Shown: positions 49,549 to 61,500 of the stretch, piece after piece | Numbering within the stretch: position 1 is the first letter of the stretch | How the letters are laid out: each line of letters starts with the position of its first letter | Assembly: GCA_907165065.1 (NCBI GenBank) | Contig: OU015523.1 | Location: forward strand, 115,718,246-115,782,245 | Source: Caprimulgus europaeus | Lineage: Eukaryota; Chordata; Aves; Caprimulgiformes; Caprimulgidae | Direction: 5' to 3' | DNA length: 64,000 bases | Notes under the pieces: generated by a model | What the model was told of the DNA's origin: nothing | The model's input: only the letters and a program-made list of their open reading frames with translations | Database searches by the model: none | Made by a program: the position numbers and the translations under genes

Positions 49549-52500
49549 ACCACTAGTCTAGATTTTAAAAAGACACATGAACAACCTCTCTGAATATTAA
49601 TCAATGTGCAGTTTTGATATCCGCTGAATAACTTTTTTTCTGTGTTTTCAATGGTGATTAAATATGTTTTTAACAATTGGTGCAATACTTCTAAAAGAGA
49701 AATTAAGAAATTCCCAATCATAATCAGGTGAAACTCACATGGTAACCCACTTCAGATGGGAATCCTCAGCAAAATGCATTTAAGCTCTCCTAATTATTCA
49801 TTGTTGTTATTAACATGGATAAAGCTTGGAATTCCTGAATGAATGAACATTCTGAAATAATATGCTGAGAGTGGCAGTGACACTAAAGTTATGTATGCTT
49901 TTTGACTGTTGAACTTCATTCCCACCTACTTAAAATCTCCAGACCTTAAAAGCAGAGATCAATGAGATTCATTTATTCTTGAGAAGGCTGATTAAAACTC
50001 ACACCCATTATTAGATATATTTTTTCTCCAAACAGTGCATGTTTTAGTCTGCACTTTATTCTCTCAGGTCACAAGGCTGCCTCAGAAACAATAAGGGCAG
50101 TATAAAAGATGAGGCAGATAAGGTGTCAAGGAATCAAAGGTAAGCAGTATTGATAAACTGAAAATTATGAAGCGCTATGATGAATACAGAATTTCCAGGA
50201 GAAATCTGAAGCCATTTATATGAACGCTGAGTATCAACTCAATTAACTTACCACTGAATTCAATGTTTGAAATTATAAATTAAATTATGATTCCTTAATT
50301 CTCTTCTTTAATATGAAGATGTTGAAATTGTTTATAAATCATTGTTACTTAGAATATTGACTGATAAATTTATAAATGGCAAAAAACCAGCCAAAACCCC
50401 ATCAAACCTTTTTGTGAAAATTCAGACTCTTATCCTGCAATGTTATAAGTCTCTGTATTAAGAATGGTGCCATGCACTTATGTACTTTTTAATTAGTTCT
50501 AGAAAAATAGATTAATCAAGATTAATATTCACATTACCGATTTACGGGTACTTATGGCTGTGGAGCCACCATTCAGTACAACACAATACAATCCTCGGTC
50601 TCTGGTTCCATGTCTCTCTCTTTTTACAGATCTGCTGGCTCACGCTATGACTATCACCCTCATAACCTGGCTTTACCTCCATTGTCTGTGTTAGGGAAAT
50701 GGAAATGTGGTTTTACAGCCCTGAGGCCCATCTCACCATGAAACTGCAACATTAGCAGAGTGTGTGTTGGCTTCTGGGAAATGTTCTCAGGTCCCATAGT
50801 TTCAGGGTAGCTTTAAACTCCTTACACAGCAAACAGAATGCAGTAAGCCTCAAGTGGTGTTCTAGGCTAATTTTGGGAAACTCCAGGGTTTTATGTTACC
50901 TTAATAGGATGTTAAGTGCTGACTAATATATGTGTCCACCATTAATATAACTACTGAAGGCTTCATTTTATTTCAGATTTTTTTAGCTTTATTTATACGA
51001 AAATTAAATATTTAAGTTGTAGTTAAAAGACAGCGAGTAATTTAATTGGAAAAAAAAATCTGAAATAATTTAAATGAAATTTTTGCATCTCATTGATTTT
51101 TAAATAGAGTAGAGGTATAGAACACTGAAGATTTCCAGTTTCTAGGCTGTCACTGAAGTTTAAATTAAGATGGCATCACTAGGCAATCTGTCATGGCTTC
51201 TTGCGTATCACATATCACACCCCATTGCATTTTATTTAATTACCTCTTTATTAAGCCTAATTATGATTTATTTATGTCTTGTCTTTTCAGTAAGTGTTTT
51301 GGTCCTTTCAGAATAGACTCTATTCTTCAAATATTCTGTTGCAGTCCAGAAGATCTAACTGAGAAGTGGTTTAGTCAACTTTTAGCTACAAAATGAACAT
51401 TTTCCTTCATTAATATGTTGGTTTTGAGTCTCCAGATAGTGTTTGCCAGGACTCTACACTTCAACTGAAACTCAGATAAATAACTAACTACATCTTTCCA
51501 TCTTTAAGGAAAATTATATGCGGACACTGAACTTTCTCTATTACTTTTGTCTTCACTGCAGACAGAAGTAAAACTTGTTCTTTTCATTCCTCAGAACAAA
51601 AGTATTCATTTGACCACTAGCATTAAGAATGTCAGCCACCAGCACTTTATTTTTCCCTTTCTTTATCAGCAATCCTAGAATGTAACAAAATATTTTATCT
51701 ACCATGTCACTCCTAGGGAGAAGATAAAATTGTGGGTGTTCATAAATACTCCCTAACCATAGATCTATTAATCTGCATGGGATAACACCTAAATGTAAAA
51801 CAACGATTTAGGTTGCATTCACTCATTAATTCTTTTTTTTTTTTTCCTAAACTCTAGCTTGATGAGTGCCCTGATTATTTATGCCCATATTCATCAGTAT
51901 TCTTTCTTGTGCAGTGTGAGAAGCAGGTAACTGAATTATAATATAAACATACAATGCATTTGTACTCACATTTTCCTTGCTTTAAATAAGTTTTGCCAAC
52001 AGATTTCTTTGCCTCTGTGGCAGCCTCAGGTGTAGCACTCAAATCTTAGTACTGGAATTACTTTAACTTCTGTAATGTAAGCATGTATCAGAAATTCCCT
52101 ACTGTAGTTTTTGAAAAGAATGTAGATATTTGTCCCAGAAAAGATATTTCTGCCAAGAAGTCCAATTGAAGCAATGTACTTAAACACTGCATTAATGTAA
52201 ATATGCAGAAAAGCAATACATGTGCCTTTAGACAGTCCTGCAAAGAGGCTAAAAAGCATGAAAATGATGCAAAACAGAAAATACTGCTGTTGCTTTGTTG
52301 TCTTTACAAATTGATGGGCTGATTATTTGACTCTATTCCAGTAGAAATATATATATTTGAAAATAACGCTCCTTTCAAAATCCACATTTGAATAGTAGTA
52401 TAATAAGACAAAAACTGATATCCATTTAATAAGTGCATAATCATGAAAAAGAATGAATTGCAAAACAAGTTGTTATGTGATCTTTTCACAATCTGACAAA

Positions 52501-54957
52501 AGAATTTAGAAACCCCAAACGTCACAGAATCTAAGAATGTGGAAATTTCCCTCTCAGAACAGTCATTTACCACCTATGTCTCGCGTGTTTCTCAACCTAT
52601 TTCAGACCCCAAGTCTCTCTTCTGTGTATCAAGACCTGCAGTCTCACGCATTTTTTGCCATCCAGCCATGCTAAATGTCACAGTTCCCAGACTGTGAACC
52701 CGTGACATCTGATAGAAGTTGGGTGGATTTAGTAGATACATTAAATCACTTGAGATGTCAATGACAAAACCCCAAAATGGCTAAATGACATCTTCCTCAG
52801 ATGCATTTTACTTCAAGCTGGTATTTGTTGGCCACTTATAGGGGCATAGAATCTGACAATAGATTCTATAAATATATCAGGTGGTTATAAAGCCTTCAAT
52901 GTGTCATGCTTTCCTCAGTACTCCTTCCAGGACTTTTATGACATGAATATATGAAACCATAAAAGTAACAGAGAAAACCCTGCTCCCATGTTCATTGCAA
53001 CTAGTGGGGACAATGTAACAATCCCACCTCACCCAAATCCATAGTCTGGTACTCTAAATTTGCTAAGCATTATCAAACTGAATGCTTGAATAGTTTTGAG
53101 CAATACAAGTTGACTAAAATTCCACAGTCTTCTATTGCGTAGTGAGCATTTTAGTTATTCTGATTTACATGGCCAGAAATGCTATACTTACAACCTTTTA
53201 CTTTTCTGAAGGTCATTACACTTCCCTCTACACGTTATGAATGAATTGGAGTCTTAGATGTATTCTGTGAGTCTATCCAGCTTTTCTTGTCCAGAAATGT
53301 AAATTCATATGAAGATATAGATGTATCCCAAGATTATGGAAGACAGTGGGGGAAAATTAAATGTCAGATTCTGATATATATTATTTGATAGTAGCAACCA
53401 GTTGCTGCCATTAATTTAACAAGTGATTTTTCTTAGCAACTCTGACATAAAGGAGAAAACTGTGTCTTAGTTCTTTGTGATGTGAGCTGCTGCTAACAGA
53501 AGGAAGATGTTTACCTTACTCTCTACAAGTGGGTTTAGTTCCTCTAGCTGTTATAATTCTCTTCAGTTGTTCATTAGACTTCAGGCCAAAATATATCTGA
53601 TGAGAAAGCCATTTTAATGTACAGCTGTAGAATAAATCATACTACTTTATTTACCTTAGTAATAGTTCCTCTTTATATATTTTTTTTTCTTTTGTTAACT
53701 GTTACTTTTTAACATAGCATTGGAAGTAATGTGATTTGAATTTCTCAAAAATAAAGATAATTTTCACACTAAAATCTAGCACCTATAATACATTAGCATT
53801 TGTTGAACCTTCCAAAACTACAGCACTTGTATTTCCGCAAAAAGTGTTGATTATATGCTGGTGTTTGTATAAGAGCCACATGAGGTGATTTTTCCCAATG
53901 ATTCTGAGAAGGAGAAAGTATCTTTGGATTGTCAAGCTCATGGAAATCCACACATATAGACATATATTTTAAAATTTAAAAATAATTTTCAGAATATTTG
54001 GCTGCTGCAATCCCATTCTAAGAGTCAGTGTACATTAGTGAACAATATAACAGAGACAGTTCAGTGACCTAAAGGGATTTCTTGATTGTTTCTGATTCTG
54101 AAAAAGGAAGGGAATAAAGGAAAGGGATTTATGAAATTTGAAATTATGTTCTCTGTGTATTGTATCTGTCCATTTGGAGGGACTTCTTTTGACTAGTTTT
54201 ATAATTTGTGTCTGTAACAGCTGACAAGGTCAAAATCTTTAATTGATTTTTTTTCTCTAAAGCTATAAAGTTTCTATAAACTTTTCCATTTTATAGTGAA
54301 TCATTAAAGAATAGGTACATTAAATGACATGACTATGCAATATAGGGTACCATAGCTAAACTAAATCTGGGATGTTTTCATTCCTGAGTCCACCATCTTC
54401 CTCCTTTGTCATCATCTTCTCTTGCCTGTTCTCCCACACAGGCTATTATGCCACAATTATCTATTATACAGATCTGTTGAGCCACACCTGTGATTCTGAG
54501 AGTTCAGTTTATTAACGGTGCCCCCTTATGGGCAGTAGTATACTGTAGTCACCTTATCCATTTGCTATATCTGACTCCGCTCATATTTTATACAAATTAC
54601 GTGTGATATAGGAGGGATGGGGGAACATATGGTTGATTATTTTTTCCAGACATCCTTTATCTTTTCTCATAGAGTCATCCTTCACCTACAGAGGGAGCAT
54701 AAGGACTCTTATTGCTCTGTTTTGTCATATGTGGCAGTCATCAGTTCTGCATTTTTTTTTTACCCATTACTTTTATTTCATTTGAGGATTCTTTAACATT
54801 CTACATAAATTCCACTTCAATTTATTTGAGTTACAGAACTTGCATTTCTATTGCTGAAAGGAATTCAGGGGCAGTGTCATCTTTAGATATCCCCAGCACA
54901 ATAGTATTGAATCGGTCTCTTTGCAACGGATGTAATTCATTAGACTTATCCAATGCA
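49549..54957. other. Unannotated AT-rich non-coding DNA
   Basis: No gene or transposon was recognised. A strong pyrimidine tract and AG at about 50615-50630 is followed by 34 open codons to a TGA with no family I know. Frames at 52026-52259 and 52304-52573 (minus) lack domains. Confidence 0.55.
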
Positions 54958-55011
54958 TGGCACAACGTCCCCAAATGGTATAGATGGCACAACGTCCCCA
55001 GATGGTATAGA
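54958..55011. repeat. 27-base tandem duplication
   Basis: The unit beginning TGGCACAACGTCCCC occurs at 54958-54984 and again at 54985-55011 with essentially one difference (AAATGG against AGATGG). It is a simple recent tandem duplication. The frame 54712-55020 passes through it and shows the doubled motif WHNVP-WYR, but has no recognised domain. Confidence 0.9.
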
Positions 55012-57831
55012 CATGACTAAGATGTGTAACATGGGATTAGTAATAAGTGGACAGAAAATCTTTGAACTGTAATTGCATGAACTCCTCATAGTGTGTTATG
55101 AAAACTATTGTTAAATTCTTCTTTACTGATATTCCTTGTGTAATTTCTCTTGCACATTCACTACTTTCTTCACTGATCAAAATTTATGTGCATTAGTTCT
55201 ACACACAGTTAAAGAGCTATCATTGCATGAAATGTAGCATGTACCCATGGGGAAAGGGCATAAATTCCCGCCAAATGAGTGGAACCCTGTGTCAGCCCTC
55301 CCAGATGGTGTCATTAACACTGTCGAGATGTCATCTTTAGAAATTCTGTGTCATTTTCTTTCTTTCTTGGTCCAGCCATTTTTGCATTTTCACATCGGAA
55401 TGCAGATAAACACAGACTACATTTCCTATTTTACTTGGGACATATATAAGCTGGTTGGAAATTTTTCAGTAGTATCATTTTCTAATACAAAAGACAGCTG
55501 AAAAAAATTAAATTACTTTTTATCTGCTTAATCCAAGTTAGAATATTTTGAAATATTTTGTGTCATTTGTCTTAAGAAAAAAATGTAATTGAGGTTCCCC
55601 ATCAGCTTATTGCCTTTTAAGTATTATATTTGTGTTTCTGTCCTTCCAGACCACTCGAGATACCCAGAAGAAAACACATCACACGATTCAGTGTTCTTTC
55701 TCTTCTAACATGGCTGGATAAGTAAGGGGTAAACAGTCATTCAGGATGGGTCCTGGGATATGTAGTAAGGCAGCCATCGAGATTCAAAGTTTTGGGGTAG
55801 TATTACAGAACCATATTTTTTCATTGACTTTAACTGAAAATAAAACTAAATTAAGTCAGCTAATTAAAGGAAGCTGAATTTTGCTTCATTTCCTATTTAT
55901 AAATGTCAAAAGATGTCATTGACTTTTTCTAAACATCCATCTATTCCAGATCAATTAATTTAGAATTTTTATTTTATTTTAAAAAGTCAACTCTCATTAT
56001 TTCATTAAAAATCTTAAATAATTAATTAATTATTCAGGATGAAAAATTCTACTTCTTTTTTTCTCTGCTACATATATCTTTAAAAGTTATGTAGTGAATC
56101 CTACAGAGCTTTGCTTAACATCCCTTGTCATATAAAGATACTATCAACAGCATTTAATTTCTTACACTGAATGAAGCAGGAGTCCTCTATGATCAAAAGT
56201 TCAATCATTATAAAAGGGGCAAACGCGAGTTTTACAGTTCATCTTAATTCAGGCAATTCTGACTTTTGGATTAAGAAAAAAAACCGAGCCACTCCAGCTG
56301 AGTTCTGGTGTCTGTACCTCATTCACTGTGAAGGATAATGAGATAGGGTTGCTTCATTAAAGTTGCCTCTCGAGTCTAGATGTTGCCAGGTTCTTCTAGT
56401 CTGCTGAATTCTGGCAAAGCTTAGAAGTGCTTGGCAGTTTCCTGCAGCAACTTTGAAATTACAGAATGACTGCCAACTAGTGATGAAGGAAATATCTTCA
56501 TAGTACTGATGCCATGTGACATTTTTAAGAGATTTGTGATACATATTATACTGCTTATCTCTTCTTTGCAGTATCAGAAACAATCTATCCAACTTCTGGT
56601 TTTAATAGTTTGACACAAAAGCAGATTTAAAGTCTTATCCTGTGGGTTGCTGTTCTTTGAGATGGTATGCATTCCTAGGAGATTCCAAAATGGTGAATTC
56701 AACTATCTACCTCACAAAATCCTTTCTCTTGAAGCTGCTGGACTCTTTGAGGGTTTGTTTGTTTAAGTCTTTGGAGCCGAGTATAATAGGTGAGACTTTT
56801 AGTTAAAGAGTTTTCATAAAAAAGGAAAACAAAGAAACAAACAAACAAAAATCTACCACTCATATAGCATAAAAGTTATGAGACTCTTAGGTTATTTCTC
56901 AACCTCAGAAAAAGAAAAGTTTGGGAATTATTCAGTCACTTGGCTTAAGTGTGATGCTTTCTAATATGGTCCCTACAGCCCGGCTAGTTCCACTTTATCT
57001 TCATTCCCTTCCCTCTCTCTTGTTCAGGCTTCTCACTTCACTCCCAGACACCTCCCAGACTTAATATTCCTTCTGCTAGTTATTCATTTGGTCTTAGTTT
57101 CCATTTACTTGGTGGCTGCCAGGCCTCACCCTTCCCCTGTTTCCACCTAATTCCAGTCTCTCCAGTCTTAGTCTTCTCTAAATTTCATGTATCCTGTATA
57201 ATTTTGTCTTTGTCCATTACAAACATCTATTATTTCTCAACAGCTTATATATATAAATCTGACTCCCTGCTCTTCACACATCTGTCTTTCCTGCTTTCTA
57301 TATTTAAATCAGGTTTCCTCATTTCTTGGACACAGAAGAACAAATGCTGGAAGAATGGAAAAGAAAGGTTCCTTGCTCTCATACAATACAGACTCAGCAC
57401 TACTGACTCTCTAAGCTCAAATAGGCTTTAATAATAAAATATGAATTGAAATTTCAGTTACTGTAAGCACTGTGAAAGTCATATTGTTGACATAAAGGAT
57501 GCACCTTCTATATAGATTTCAAGTCCTGAGCCTTTGTGGATGATAGTTTCAGAAACAAAAGGTTTATTTATTTAATTCAGCATAGGTAAAATGAATATGA
57601 GATCAAAGGTCTGTTTTGACTTGACTCTTTCAGAAAACTTTAGCTTTTGTCAGGAATGCACTGTGGAATGTCTTCATTCAAAATTTTGCCTAAGTAATGG
57701 GTTACTGCACAAGCTGTCTTTCAATGGCACTCATCCTCAGCAGTAGCTGGTGCTAGGAGGTTCTGTATACTAAATTTTATGCCTTCCTTTGGCTATAAAA
57801 TGCTTAAGTAGTTCCTTTCTTTTTTACCTAG
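55012..57831. other. Unannotated AT-rich DNA upstream of the exon relic
   Basis: I looked for a partner exon carrying the first Cys of the contactin Ig domain and did not see one. It contains an exon-shaped segment at 55650-55721 without known homology and a (CAAA)n run at about 56829-56850. Confidence 0.5.
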
Positions 57832-58008
57832 TATGGTTTTGCAATGGAATTGAAATAAACATTGAAAGTGATTATCACTATAGTTTAATAGAAGAAAGTT
57901 TGATCACCAACAACTCCAGTGAAATCAAGAACTCTGCACAGTATCAGTGTTTAACCACCAGTAAGGTTGTCAGTATATTAAATGGAGAGGTTGTTCTTCA
58001 GTCTGCAT
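57832..58008 (+). pseudogene. CNTN5: Contactin (CNTN5-like) Ig-domain exon relic
   Basis: Contactins are GPI-anchored neuronal adhesion proteins with six Ig and four fibronectin III domains. After a pyrimidine tract and CCTAG, the sequence encodes 58 open codons beginning with Trp (57834). They align without gaps to the second half of Ig domain 1: W..NG.EI (core Trp), ESDYHYSLI, then YQCL with the domain's second Cys, then VVSILN and VVLQSA. ESDY.YSLI and the SIL segment are closest to CNTN5 as I recall it, with about half the residues shared. Decay signs are NSAQYQC where the family has D.G.YxC, loss of the NP and SRE residues, Ser for Phe near the end, and TGA (58008-58010) where the domain continues. 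The exon is 177 bases with symmetric phase. It could be a duplicated exon relic or, less likely, the locus's own divergent exon. Confidence 0.7.
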
Positions 58009-58464
58009 GAGTAACAATTTTTTTAATTTTTTTTTTTTTTTTTTTTTTAATATGGATAAATCAGATCTTTTCATTGCTTGATAAGGTCCTAAACTGCAAC
58101 TTGAATACAATTCACAAAAGTTACACTGGCCACTGACTTGGTTAGATTAGGACCTCAGGATTAGAAATGAAATGCTTGGTTGGAAAGAGTGGTTTTCTGT
58201 GGACTTTTGACTTTGAAAACTGAACGAATAGGAAAAATAACTCTAGTACATTATCCCAATTGCTGTCCTTTAATGATGTACTTGAATACTCCCCAATGTT
58301 ATATTCCACTCACTGCTAATTTCCTGAAACTTATATCACTTTGCCAAAGTACCTGAGCAGGAGACAAAGATCTGCAAACTTAGGCATAGAGTTGGATAAA
58401 TTCCATCTGTACTGCAGAATAGTTTTTATCTATAACTATGTATGTGTGACCATCAGGGTAAGGC
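58009..58464. other. Poly-T tract and unannotated DNA
   Basis: A 22-base T-run lies at about 58027-58048, immediately after the exon relic. Nothing else was recognised. Confidence 0.6.
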
Positions 58465-58536
58465 CACTGAGCTGGGAGGTAGGGGATGAGTGAGCAGCTG
58501 TATGGGGCTTAGCCACCAGCCAGGGTCAACCTGCCA
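58465..58536 (+). mobile_element. 3' remnant of ERV LTR, first family
   Basis: GGGGATGAGTGAGCAGCTGT, then GGGGCTTAGCCACC and AGCCAGGGTCAACCTGCCA reproduce the last ~70 bases of the LTR family seen at 28774-29137 and 38442-39610. The rest of the LTR is missing or unrecognisable. It is short but ordered and specific. Confidence 0.75.
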
Positions 58537-61500
58537 GAAAAATGTAATTTTTTTATGAAGTAACTTATGCACAAGGTACACATACATTAGTAGATGGTTT
58601 TGATCTCTACCTTCCATAATTCCTGTTGCAACAATTTTGCATAACCTAAAGGGAGGATTTAAATATTAAACTTCAATATTTATTTCTCAGCACTGGCTAC
58701 TTTAGCTATCTCCCTGTGAGTTAGCACATCTCCTAAGTGACTTGAAACTGATAGGAAACTGAAAAAAGTATAGTTTCTAAATTGGCAAATTCTACCTGTT
58801 TTTCTGCACAGTAACTGAATGTTTTTGTGCCAGGTTCCACAACCTGTCATTAGAATAATATGCTGCAAGTTTGATTATAACAGAGGACATATTTTGTTCT
58901 TACCTTTGCCACATGTACAATCACTGTATTCCATTAGGCCAAATTGCTTTTCTCTATTTGTGGATTATTCAATCTTTCACAAACTTGACATCTCCTTGGT
59001 TATGCTAGAATTTCTCATCCTTTGTCCTCCTCCGTTCCTGACATATAGGTATGAATAGTACATCTTGAAAGATAGGTAGAAAGGAATTAACTAAATAACA
59101 TAAGGAGCTGGTCTTAGCAGAACAGTTAATTTTATTAAATTGTTGTCTGTGAATTGACATACTTTCAAATGTTTGCTTTAAAATAAATAAAAAATGCATT
59201 GTTATTTTTAAATAAATAAGAATAAATCTTCAAATTTTGAAAAGACTACATACCACCCAGTCTCTAGAATAAAACTGTCTTGTATCCTTTAAAACACATA
59301 TATGTGTGTACAAGTAGTCCACTTTTCCTTGGTTGGGTATCTATTCATTTTAGCTCTTCTAATCATCACCTTAACTCTTCTGCCTGTTTGTGGGTTGTGT
59401 CCTGCTTTCCTCTCCCTCAGGGTGATGTATAGTTCTAGCAAGGGAAAGGTCAAATTGTGTTCAGGAGAAGCATAATAACTTCACATATCAATGTACATTT
59501 CTTCTCTCTTGACAAACGATCACCATTCTTTCTGAAAATTCCCTGCATCACATGGCCCCCTTTGACCTTTTGGTCAATAAATAATGCATTCTCTCTAAAG
59601 TAATTGAACTGCCTTGTTTGGCAGCAAAATCCCTTATACCAGAGAGCATGATACATAGGACAGTGAAAAATTACATTGTGGAAAGACTCCAGTTTTACTA
59701 TAGTTTCTGGATGAAGACAGATTCCTTCTTACTATAACATTTTTTCCTCACTATCCAATAACTTTTTCTGAACCTAACCAAAATAACTAGCATTCATAGG
59801 CCAAATGAGATTTTTTCTTTTAAGGATAATTTAGAGAAGTGTCTAGAACAAAAAGGATTTCAAATCTGAACATACTTTTTTTGGGGCGTTTTATCACTGT
59901 AAAGTGACTTGGTCTGGGAAATATACCTTCATAATTTATTATGTTAATCAATAGCAATTTGTTAGCTATTTCAACTCAACCTTCCTGAGATGGAGCTCAA
60001 CATTAGACCTGACTTAGATGTTCACAACAAAGTTGACAAGAACTATTCACATGCTAGAAGATACAACCCATTAGGACCCATTTCTAGGAGTAAGGAGACA
60101 CTACAGGAGTCTGTAGAAGCTGTAGAACCATTAAGCATTCTAAGAGCAAAATATTTCACACTTTAAGATGAACGATAATATGAATCCAGGACGTAACCAA
60201 TACTGCAGAGTTTCCATTTGCTTTCAAATAATTTGTTCCTTAAAATAAGTGCCCTTTTAAATTTATTTGAAGAACAAGATCAAGACCACAATAAATAAAC
60301 TGCAGAACCTGAGCTATTGTATTATAGCATTTTGAGTTATTTTAGTATTTTTCTTCTGTAAAATGGAACCTAAATTTAAAATCCTAGACGTTCTCCTGGC
60401 TGTGTTTTCTGAAGAGATCCTTGACTAAATAAGCACTAGTTGGTTTTAACCTTAACTGTGACTTAATATAGTGTTTTGCCTGGAAATAATATATTATATT
60501 TCCTACAGCATGGTACTGTAGCAGGAACAGTAGTTCAGGAACACATAAATCATAATGAAATGGACTGTGATGCAATCACACAGCATTGATTCACGATAGA
60601 CTGTTGTGTTATGACTGAGCATTCCCTTGTGCAAAAGTACCATTTTTCTTTGCTTTCTAGGCTTTTTATTCTTTCCCTTTATTTTTTTCGTAACAGAAAC
60701 TGTACCTGGAAGTGCTAAAGCTTAAAGCTATCAGGAAATTGCCCTGAAACAGAAAACCTCCAGGAAATTGTATGGACATAGTGCACACAACATCCAAGGT
60801 ATTATGTCTTGGTTCTGTTTCTTAGGATTTAGTGTTGACAATTTTTATTATACCCAGCCACGGATACATTGCTCTGAACACAGAGTTTGGACCAGCCTTG
60901 AGGACAACAATAGCATATCAGGAGAAGCTCTCTTACGAGGCAAGAGGTCAGTTGCTCTCCCCAGTATGCCTGTTGTTGAAAAATATCTTTAAAAGATAAA
61001 CATTAGAATGATTTTCTGTGTGATGCCTATAAAGGAAACATCTATAAATATGTTGACAATACTGTTAAGAAGTGGTACTGAAAAGCAGGTATTTCATCCT
61101 CTATCCAGGTATTTCAGGGCAAAATCTTTAATACAGTGAAGCTCTCTGTTCTAATTGATAACACTGTTCAGGATGGAAATAAGATTTTATAAAACACTTC
61201 AAAACATGTATTCTATATTCTCAGAGTAGCCACTGGTGTAGTGAAGTTTTGTTCTACTCTACAATCCTTCAGCTGAACCCCTGCCAAACTTCTGTAGAGT
61301 TATAAAGGTTTGTCACTAGACTATAGTTCAAATATTTGCCTCTTCTCTTACTGAGGATCAGTTTGGTATGTCTCAAAGAAACTTAGAGGTCAGACATGGT
61401 CAAGTCCTCGTGGCTGTCCAGCTTTTACTAGTTTCTGGGTCATAATCCTCTCCAGATGGATTGCATTTCACCAGTTCTCTACAGTTGGTCATAAAACCTT

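Noticed and set aside
50630-50740. Possible exon after a CTCTCTCTTTTTACAG tract
   Set aside because: 34 codons are open to a TGA, but there is no homology I recognise and no paired donor, so the support is weaker than for the three exon-shaped segments reported.
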